Shown here in pieces: positions 32,243 through 38,303 of a stretch of 38,303 nucleotides of DNA (its first letter is position 1; each line of letters starts with the position of its first letter). The stretch spans positions 1 through 38,303 of the forward strand of contig NZ_AJYK02000087.1 of NCBI RefSeq assembly GCF_000286955.2, in the 5' to 3' direction. The translations under genes and the position numbers were made by a program. The notes beneath the pieces are model-generated. The model did no database searches. It was not told the DNA's origin and was given only the letters and a program-made list of their open reading frames with translations. Source of the DNA: Vibrio rumoiensis 1S-45 (lineage in GTDB: Bacteria; Pseudomonadota; Gammaproteobacteria; Enterobacterales; Vibrionaceae).

Positions 32243-33490
32243 GTGAGTCAGCAACTCAAACAAGAAATTACTTTACTCGGTGGCGTTGGCCAACTTTCCA
32301 CGACTCTTCTGGGCACCGGTTTATTCATGATCCCAGCCATTGCCGCTAATATTGCAGGCGAATGGTCATTATGGGCATGGATACTTCTACTCTTGGCTAT
32401 TTGCCCTATTGCACTCACTTTTGCATTAATGGGTCGCCAATACCCAAATGCAGGTGGAACGGCTTATTTTGTTCGCCAAGCTTTCAATAGCAAAATGGAG
32501 CGTAGCGTCGCTTGGCTGTTTTTAAGTGTATTACCCGTGGGCCTTCCAGCTGCTATTACACTCGCCGGTGGCTTTGGGAAAGAATTACTGCCCAGTTTCT
32601 TGGATTATCGATACCTTGCAGAACTCATAACATTAGCTTTAATCCTTGCGTTAACCTTACTTGGCAGTAAATCTTCCTCGCAATTTCAAGCATTGATCGC
32701 TCTGAGTATTTTTGTGCTTGTCGCAGTATTTTTCTGGCAAGGAAACATAAGCTTAGATGATATTGCGATGCCGAGCTTAAATGCTTCTGCCGCGCTACCC
32801 ATTGGCTCTGCTTTAGCCGTCATGTTTTGGTGCTTTGTTGGAATAGAAGCCTTTTCTCACATGGGAGAAGAGTTCAAAAATCCACAACGCGATTTTCCTA
32901 TTGCGATTGTTTTAGGCTGTTTTGTTGCTGGGTTCATTTACTGGGCTTGCTCGGTTGTGATATTAAAATTCCATGCCTTTGAACCTAATGTCGCTTCGCA
33001 CAGTTCCATCCCTTGGTTAAGTGAGCAATTATTAGGCAACAAACTGGCTGTCGTGATTACTGTGATTGGTTACTTTGCTTGTTTCGCTAGCATCAATTTA
33101 TATACGCAAAGTATGATTCGTTTGGTCTGGGCGCAAGCTCGTGAATATCGTCCCACCAGCGCAATAGCTCGCTTGTCTAAACGAGGTGTTCCCACGATTG
33201 CAGCTTATGCGGTTGCTGCGGTATTACTCTTTTCTATCAGCTTTGGGCATCTGGTTAATCTCGACTTGGAATTACTGGTAAAATTGGCCAATAGCGTTTT
33301 TGTCATGCTGTATTTATTAGCCATGTTATCTGCATTTAAGCTCTTAACCGGTTTTGCCAAATATCTTGCTGGATTTTCCACCTTATTATGCAGTATTGTC
33401 TTTCTGTGTTTAGGCTGGAGCATGTTATATGCCATTATCATCTTTGGTCTATTAATGCTGCCTTGGGAAAAATGGTTTGTGCGCAAGTAA
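32243..33490 (+). CDS. yjeH: L-methionine/branched-chain amino-acid exporter, YjeH type
   Basis: A 415-residue APC-superfamily transporter with about 12 transmembrane helices. It aligns by eye with E. coli YjeH along its whole length: LLGTGLFMIPAIAA, GRQYPNAGGTAYFV, WLFLSVLPVGLPAA, VMFWCFVGIEAFSHMGEEFK and ACFASINLYTQSMIRLVWAQA are all in matching order. YjeH exports methionine and branched-chain amino acids. The start codon is GTG at 32243, with AGGA 7 bases upstream; no suitable ATG is near. It lies downstream of the AEC transporter in the same direction. Confidence 0.9.
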   Translation: MSQQLKQEITLLGGVGQLSTTLLGTGLFMIPAIAANIAGEWSLWAWILLLLAICPIALTFALMGRQYPNAGGTAYFVRQAFNSKMERSVAWLFLSVLPVGLPAAITLAGGFGKELLPSFLDYRYLAELITLALILALTLLGSKSSSQFQALIALSIFVLVAVFFWQGNISLDDIAMPSLNASAALPIGSALAVMFWCFVGIEAFSHMGEEFKNPQRDFPIAIVLGCFVAGFIYWACSVVILKFHAFEPNVASHSSIPWLSEQLLGNKLAVVITVIGYFACFASINLYTQSMIRLVWAQAREYRPTSAIARLSKRGVPTIAAYAVAAVLLFSISFGHLVNLDLELLVKLANSVFVMLYLLAMLSAFKLLTGFAKYLAGFSTLLCSIVFLCLGWSMLYAIIIFGLLMLPWEKWFVRK

Positions 33491-33620
33491 CAATAGTAGA
33501 TAATCGATATCTCAGTTACTTCAGAAAGTCACTGCATAAAATATGGGCTAAACCCACCGATGAAGGTTGGCGTTTTGCTATACACTGTTATTGTTTTTTC
33601 GTTTGCAGGAAGCAAGCTCG

Positions 33621-34304
33621 ATGTTTACAGAATGGGAATCAAATCGAATTTGGTATGTAGATAAACCTTATCGAAAATTAGGATTAACACATACTCAAAG
33701 AATGGTAGTCGTTAAGCTCGAAGATGATCTCTTAATGGTTATCTCACCGATTGAGCTGACGACCCACTGCCAATTAGAGCTTTCAAAGCTCGGAACAGTG
33801 AAATACATCGTATCTCCAACACCGAGTTACCATCAGCATTTATCAGAATGGTGGTTGGGCTATTCAAAAGCTTATTTTTTTGCCAGCCACGCCTTAATTG
33901 AAAAACGCACTGATCTTAATTTTGATGGTGCATTATCACGACAAACCCCAAAGCAATGGCAAGGCCAAATTCTGCAAACCTCTATTGGTAGTGATGACAC
34001 GCCAAACAAAATGGTTTTCTGCGATCCAATCAGTCGCACCTTATTAATCAGTGATAATTTGATCGCTGTACAACCTGAATTACCTTTAGGGCAAAAGTTA
34101 GCTACGTTAGCTCAAGGCGTGAAATACGAACTCTCCCTACCTTACTGGGATCGTCGCCAATACAAAAATAAAACCATGCTGCGCGCCTCTATTCAAGAAA
34201 TCATGACATGGCCATTTGACCGTATGATCTCGTCTAATGGCTTAAAGATTGAAAAAAATGCAAAAGATGCGTTTTATCAAGCCTTTTGGTGGGCTTTCCA
34301 ATAA
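33621..34304 (+). CDS. DUF4336 family protein
   Basis: A 227-residue protein of unknown function. The middle (residues 45-110) matches the DUF4336 pattern, a remote metallo-beta-lactamase-like family: VISPIELTTHCQLELSKLG, then VKYIVSPTPSYHQHLSEWW and a segment ending at YFFASHALIEKR. The HQH pair is the only candidate for a metal site and the full beta-lactamase HxHxDH motif is missing, so enzymatic activity is doubtful. No signal peptide or membrane helix. ATG 33621 is preferred (AGGAAG about 8 bases upstream); the frame is open further upstream to 33567. It lies 130 bp after yjeH. Confidence 0.72.
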   Translation: MFTEWESNRIWYVDKPYRKLGLTHTQRMVVVKLEDDLLMVISPIELTTHCQLELSKLGTVKYIVSPTPSYHQHLSEWWLGYSKAYFFASHALIEKRTDLNFDGALSRQTPKQWQGQILQTSIGSDDTPNKMVFCDPISRTLLISDNLIAVQPELPLGQKLATLAQGVKYELSLPYWDRRQYKNKTMLRASIQEIMTWPFDRMISSNGLKIEKNAKDAFYQAFWWAFQ

Positions 34305-34451
34305 CTCAATCCTTTTCATTTTTCTTAAATCATGCCAATCTTAGCGCCTTAAATGACCTGATCTTCGGATAGCGAGAAGCCATCCTATACTGCTATCGGG
34401 GTTAAATAGGAAGTGATTTTCACGACCAATAATTTTACGGTATCTTGCTTT

Positions 34452-35369
34452 ATGAACTATTTTTTCACGTATTTAAAAGGCATCGCAATGGGTGCTGCCG
34501 ATGTGGTTCCAGGTGTGTCAGGAGGAACCATTGCTTTCATCACTGGAGTCTACGACACCTTGCTAGGTAGCATTCAGCGAGTAAACCCAAGTTTAATTGG
34601 CTTATGGAAGCGAGAAGGATTTAAAGCAGTACTGAATCACATCAATGCTGGATTTTTGATTGCACTATTTGGCGGTATTTTAACCAGTATTTTAACGCTA
34701 GCTAAACTCATTTCATGGCTATTGGTCACTCATCCAATTCCATTATGGTCTTTCTTCTTTGGTCTGATCCTAATTTCTGTGGTTCATATCATGAAGCAAG
34801 TTGAACAAAAGAAAGCCGTTCAACTATTATTCCTAAGCATAGGTATCGCTTTTGCTTATAGCATCACGGTACTGCAACCCTTAGACATGCAACCAACCAC
34901 CATAAATTTAATTTTTGCAGGGGCAATTGCAATCTGTGCCATGATTTTACCGGGGATATCTGGCAGCTTTATTCTATTATTACTTGGTATCTACCCAACG
35001 ATTTTAGCGGCAGTAAAAGAGTTGAACATCAGCATTCTCGGCTTATTTGCGATTGGCGCAGTATGCGGCTTGCTAACCTTCTCTCATTTACTTTCTTGGT
35101 TATTAAAACGCCACCGCGATGCAACGTTAGTGTTCTTAACTGGGCTAATGATCGGTACTCTTCCTAAGATCTGGCCTTGGAAAGAAACGTTAAGTTGGCG
35201 CACTAATTCTCATGGCGAGCAAGTGCCTTTACTCCAACATAACTTACTTCCAAATCAGTTTGAACATATTGTAGGACAACCATCAAACTTCGCATTCGCC
35301 GTTGTATGTATGCTAGCAGGTATTGGTATTGTATGGCTGCTCGAAAAATTCGCACACAAGAGCGAATAA
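34452..35369 (+). CDS. popT: DUF368 membrane protein, PopT-type polyprenyl-phosphate transporter
   Basis: Integral membrane protein of 305 residues and about eight to ten helices, assigned to DUF368. The two inverted-repeat signatures are visible: GAADVVPGVSGGTIAFITGVYD near the N-terminus (split as GAADVVPGVSGGT and AFITGVYD) and AMILPGISGSFILLLLGIYP in the second half. DUF368 members are reported to return undecaprenyl phosphate across the inner membrane, and the Vibrio cholerae member (VCA0040) matters at alkaline pH. ATG 34452 gives the usual short N-terminus; an upstream GTG (34413) has its AGGAA too close. It has its own terminator. Confidence 0.88.
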   Translation: MNYFFTYLKGIAMGAADVVPGVSGGTIAFITGVYDTLLGSIQRVNPSLIGLWKREGFKAVLNHINAGFLIALFGGILTSILTLAKLISWLLVTHPIPLWSFFFGLILISVVHIMKQVEQKKAVQLLFLSIGIAFAYSITVLQPLDMQPTTINLIFAGAIAICAMILPGISGSFILLLLGIYPTILAAVKELNISILGLFAIGAVCGLLTFSHLLSWLLKRHRDATLVFLTGLMIGTLPKIWPWKETLSWRTNSHGEQVPLLQHNLLPNQFEHIVGQPSNFAFAVVCMLAGIGIVWLLEKFAHKSE

Positions 35370-35392
35370 AATCATCTGAAATACGGAAAACG

Positions 35393-35430
35393 AAAAGCCC
35401 AAGCGTGTCGTGAATACTCTTGGGCTTTTA
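35393..35430 (+). terminator. Terminator of popT
   Basis: Stem AAAAGCCCAAG (35393-35403) and CTTGGGCTTTT (35419-35429), 11 perfect bp with a 15-base loop. Confidence 0.9.
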
Positions 35431-35522
35431 ATTGAACCCCATCCACGAAAATACATTTTACTTCTGTTCGAATATTCATGGTGTGATAACATTCGAGAAT
35501 AATTTTCATTTCTAAACGTGTT

Positions 35523-35999
35523 ATGACTGTGATTTCAACTCAAACCAAAAAAAGTACATTACGATGGCCGTATTTACTTTTGACGGTCTTGGCATTAATT
35601 GCTGGATTTTACCTACCGTCATTGCTCCAAAATCTAAAGACGCAAGCAGATCTCACTAATGCGCCCCCTTTAAAAAGTTCTCAATATTGTGCTTTATCAA
35701 CCCAAGCTTGCAAACAAGATGGTGCCGCCATTACTTTAGACACTGACATTGCTCGCCCGCTCACCGAAACACGCATACATGTGGATTGGCCAGAACAAAC
35801 AAGTGATAAGTTAATGTTGACATTACGTGGCTTAGAAATGGATCTAGGGATTGTGAAGTTCCCAATTATCAAACAAAGTGATGGCAGCTACAGTGGTAGC
35901 ATCGTGTTACCGATTTGCACTGACGCTAAAATGACATGGATTGGCTCTTTAACTGATAATCACCAAACAGTTTACACTTCAATTAGGATGGAAAAATGA
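35523..35999 (+). CDS. Membrane-anchored protein of unknown function, first gene of copper-delivery operon
   Basis: A 158-residue protein with one N-terminal transmembrane segment (about 14-32, WPYLLLTVLALIAGFYLPSL) and a periplasmic beta-rich domain. The domain has C56 and C63, a GLEMDLGIVKFPI segment and ends with LPICTDAKMTWIG (C132, M137). The paired cysteines and methionines could bind copper or form a disulfide. I do not recognise a named family. Its stop overlaps the SCO gene start by 4 bases (ATGA), so it is almost certainly made together with the copper chaperones and probably assists them. Confidence 0.8.
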   Translation: MTVISTQTKKSTLRWPYLLLTVLALIAGFYLPSLLQNLKTQADLTNAPPLKSSQYCALSTQACKQDGAAITLDTDIARPLTETRIHVDWPEQTSDKLMLTLRGLEMDLGIVKFPIIKQSDGSYSGSIVLPICTDAKMTWIGSLTDNHQTVYTSIRMEK

Positions 36000-36586
36000 A
36001 AAAGTCTTGGCTTATAACCATGCTGTTCGCCTTTATTGTCGGAATATGCGTAAATTATTACTTTAATGGCCCATCAGCGAACACTGCGCAAAGTGCATCT
36101 TTTTCATTAATCGGAAAAGACAATCAAACCGTGAACATCTTTGATACGACAGATCCTCGCATTCGTATCGTTTACTTTGGTTTCACTCGTTGCCCAGATG
36201 TTTGCCCAACATCATTAGCAATGCTGTCTGCTGCATTGAAGCAATTAACACCATCTGAGTTAGATAACGTTCGCCCTATGTTTATTACTCTGGATCCAGA
36301 GCGCGATTCAGGGGAGGATTCTCAAAAATACGCCCATTATTTCCACCCGAAAATTGAAGGCTTTTCTGGTTCTTTAGATTCGATTAAAACCTTAGCGCAG
36401 AATTATGGTGTGATATTCCAGAAAACAGAATTAAAAGAATCTGCATTGAATTACACCATTGATCACAGTTCATATTTCTATTTTTTAAAGCCTGATGGGA
36501 CTTTGCTCAAAAAAGTACCTCACACTTTAAACCCTCAACCATTGATTTTAGCGATTCAACAGCTTGAAAAGGAAAACATGCAATGA
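35996..36586 (+). CDS. SCO1/SenC family copper chaperone
   Basis: Membrane-anchored thioredoxin-fold protein that delivers copper to, or reduces, the CuA site of cytochrome oxidase. The 196 residues comprise an N-terminal anchor (4-22) and a periplasmic domain. The copper ligands are C66 and C70 in the CPDVC motif (FGFTRCPDVCPTS) and H157 in DHSSYFYF. FITLDPERDSGEDSQKYAHYF is the usual SCO loop. Length and spacing are normal. Translation is coupled on both sides by 4-base overlaps. No oxidase genes are in the window, so the client enzyme is encoded elsewhere. Confidence 0.94.
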   Translation: MKKSWLITMLFAFIVGICVNYYFNGPSANTAQSASFSLIGKDNQTVNIFDTTDPRIRIVYFGFTRCPDVCPTSLAMLSAALKQLTPSELDNVRPMFITLDPERDSGEDSQKYAHYFHPKIEGFSGSLDSIKTLAQNYGVIFQKTELKESALNYTIDHSSYFYFLKPDGTLLKKVPHTLNPQPLILAIQQLEKENMQ

Positions 36587-37086
36587 GAATCCCAACCTTA
36601 GTCTTCCGTCCTTTACTGCTCAGCTCTTTAGTACTTGGATCATCGTTAATAAGTTCATCGGTATTCGCTCACGATGGTATGACCTATGACAACCCTTATG
36701 CGCGTGCGACACCACCTAATGCGGTCAATAGCGCCATTTTTATGACGATTGAAAACCACATGGCAGCGGATCGTACCTTAGTATCTGTCTCTACCGACGT
36801 CGCAGAAAAAGCGGAATTACACACGGTCGAAAAGCAAGGCGAACTGATGAAAATGCGCCAAGTCGATGGGATTACTTTACCAGCTAATGGGGAAATGGAA
36901 CTCAAACCTGGCAGCTTCCATATCATGTTGCTTAATGTGAAAAAACCTTTGGTTGAAGGCGACAATATCAATATTACACTTGCCTACGCCAACGGTGAAA
37001 ATGAAACCCTTTCCGTGCCTGTGAAAAAGGTTATGGCTGGAATGAAGCCAATGAAAAAAAGTGACAATGACCACGAACATCACTAA
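36583..37086 (+). CDS. PCuAC periplasmic copper chaperone
   Basis: A 167-residue periplasmic Cu(I) chaperone that works with SCO in cytochrome oxidase copper-site assembly. The signal peptide spans about 1-29 (ending SVFA). The mature domain starts HDGMTYDNPYARATPPNAV. The copper motif H-x10-M-x21-H-x-M is exact: H80, M91, H113 and M115 (ELHTVEKQGELMKMR, SFHIMLLN). A second methionine, M89, is nearby. The C-terminus is His-rich (DNDHEHH) and may add a metal-binding tail. It overlaps the SCO gene by 4 bases and ends the operon before a terminator. Confidence 0.94.
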   Translation: MRIPTLVFRPLLLSSLVLGSSLISSSVFAHDGMTYDNPYARATPPNAVNSAIFMTIENHMAADRTLVSVSTDVAEKAELHTVEKQGELMKMRQVDGITLPANGEMELKPGSFHIMLLNVKKPLVEGDNINITLAYANGENETLSVPVKKVMAGMKPMKKSDNDHEHH

Positions 37087-37147
37087 GTCACTAAGTGATA
37101 CATCGTTGACGTTACATACGGTTAACGCCTTAAGATAAGAAAATCAT

Positions 37148-37177
37148 AATGGAAGCAAATTCAGCTTCCATTTTTTT
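37148..37177 (+). terminator. Terminator of the copper-delivery operon
   Basis: Stem AATGGAAGC (37148-37156) and GCTTCCATT (37164-37172), 7-base loop, then T to 37177. Confidence 0.92.
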
Positions 37178-37279
37178 CATAATTTTTGGTGCTAACTCAG
37201 ATGTTTTTATTTATTGTTATCCTTGTCAATTATTCTTATTCTGAGTGCTCTCTTTGCAGCGAATATTGTTAGGTATCCC

Positions 37280-38200
37280 ATGAAAGTACTTCTTCGCAAA
37301 TTGTCACGTTTACCTAACTTGAATACTTTATTTTTCACCCTATTTGCACTCATAGCATTTGCCGCTAACTCAGTCCTCGCTCGTCTTGCTCTCACCAATG
37401 ATAATATTGATGCTTTCAGCTTTACCCTTGTTCGTCTAGTTTCTGGCGCAGTTATGCTCTTTTTATTATTAACCATTCGAACATTATTCAACTCCGACGC
37501 GGCCGCACATTCATCATACCTAAAACCCATAAAAGGAAATTGGGCTTCTGCGTTAATGTTATTCATTTATGCGGCTGGTTTTTCTATCGCTTACCTTTCA
37601 TTAGATACCGGCACCGGTGCGCTAATCTTATTTGGCGCGGTACAGATAACCATCATAATAACTAATCTATTCATTGGAAAACCGCTCAGTAAACAAGAAT
37701 GGTTAGGTATGTCGTTGGCATTTATGGGGTTTGTTCTATTGGTTCTGCCGAATCTTTCCACCCCTTCGATAAAAGGGTTTATGTTGATGGCAGTGGCGGG
37801 CATTGCTTGGGCAGGTTACACCCTAAAAGGACGTTCTTGTGATGACCCACTTGCAGACACTACAGGCAACTTTATTAAAAGCCTACCTTTTGGTGTAGCG
37901 CTTTGTCTTTACCTTGTCTTTAACTCCCACAGTTCAAGCTTTCCATCATTCACCTCTTACGGCCTTATTTTGGCTATAACATCTGGCGCGGTTACGTCTG
38001 GTCTTGGGTATGCTATTTGGTATGTGGCTTTGCGTAGTTTAACCTCAACCCAAGCGGGAATTTTACAACTTTCTGTTCCAGCAATTGCGGCATTAGGCGG
38101 GGTTGTCTTTTTATCTGAAACGATGAGCCTTACTTTCATTATCGCCTCAACAATGATATTAGGTGGCATATTTTTAACTACATTTAATAGTATTAAATAA
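37280..38200 (+). CDS. EamA-family (DMT superfamily) transporter
   Basis: A 306-residue inner-membrane protein with about ten helices in two EamA repeats. The first repeat begins FFTLFALIAFAANSVLARLAL and includes FTLVRLVSGAVMLFLL. The second ends in SLTSTQAGILQLSVPAIAAL and GVVFLSETMSL, the conserved end of DMT exporters. Substrates in this superfamily range from amino acids to other metabolites, and none can be assigned. The ATG at 37280 has AGG about 7 bases upstream and yields a normal N-terminus; the frame is open from a TTG at 37214. It is monocistronic; the last 100 bases of the window show nothing further. Confidence 0.88.
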   Translation: MKVLLRKLSRLPNLNTLFFTLFALIAFAANSVLARLALTNDNIDAFSFTLVRLVSGAVMLFLLLTIRTLFNSDAAAHSSYLKPIKGNWASALMLFIYAAGFSIAYLSLDTGTGALILFGAVQITIIITNLFIGKPLSKQEWLGMSLAFMGFVLLVLPNLSTPSIKGFMLMAVAGIAWAGYTLKGRSCDDPLADTTGNFIKSLPFGVALCLYLVFNSHSSSFPSFTSYGLILAITSGAVTSGLGYAIWYVALRSLTSTQAGILQLSVPAIAALGGVVFLSETMSLTFIIASTMILGGIFLTTFNSIK

Positions 38201-38303
38201 CTATTCCACACACGATTAAACCACACTAATAACATGGCTAATATAAGTTATTTCCATCTCCTGTCTAAAATAGATAGTCCTTCAGAAACAACTCTCAATA
38301 GAT

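Overview
The window looks like chromosomal DNA of a marine gammaproteobacterium, most likely a Vibrio. It is AT-rich, and several proteins read like Vibrionaceae orthologues: a 330-residue NagZ next to AnmK, a DUF368 protein of the PopT type, a CitA/CitB pair, and a RimB-RimK-aspartoacylase trio. I see no rRNA, tRNA, CRISPR array, insertion sequence, phage or integron feature. All long genes are intact.

Layout. 1-3500: a secreted PL7 alginate lyase, then a VOC-LysR-DoxX group with the regulator divergent from the VOC gene. 3500-11200 (minus strand): a purine catabolism block, xdhA-xdhB-xdhC-guaD, closed by its own terminator, followed by a separately promoted adenosine deaminase. 11200-14600: a LamB-type maltoporin with possible MalT boxes, then a GH13 alpha-amylase without a signal peptide. 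14850-20740: a tripartite tricarboxylate transporter (tctC-tctB-tctA) followed by its probable citrate-sensing two-component system (CitA/CitB type). 20765-21775: a convergent type 2 adenine deaminase. 22150-24590: divergent nagZ and anmK, consecutive steps of peptidoglycan recycling. 24650-25800: an outer-membrane porin behind an unusual 12-bp inverted repeat. 25930-26071: a strong sigma-54 promoter, a short structured transcript and a strong intrinsic terminator, with no plus-strand protein; I read this as an unannotated sRNA gene. 26414-28930: rimB-like protease, rimK and an aspartoacylase-like hydrolase, overlapping as one operon. 28933-30951: an isochorismatase-fold hydrolase, ppnP, a 19-bp periodic repeat and an alpha/beta hydrolase. 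31209-35430: an AEC transporter, a YjeH-type amino-acid exporter, a DUF4336 protein and popT. 35523-37177: a three-gene copper-delivery operon (membrane-anchored unknown, SCO, PCuAC). 37280-38200: an EamA transporter.

How the genes fit together. Purine salvage and breakdown recurs: adenosine deaminase, adenine deaminase, guanine deaminase, xanthine dehydrogenase with its maturation factor, and the nucleoside phosphorylase PpnP. Together they take nucleosides and bases to urate. No purine permease or urate-degrading enzyme is in the window. Carbon acquisition is the second theme (alginate, maltodextrin, tricarboxylates), fitting a coastal heterotroph.

The least explained elements are the putative sigma-54 sRNA at 25936-26071, the porin operator at 24648-24688, the 19-bp repeats at 30002-30077, and the 20-codon reading frame ahead of tctC.
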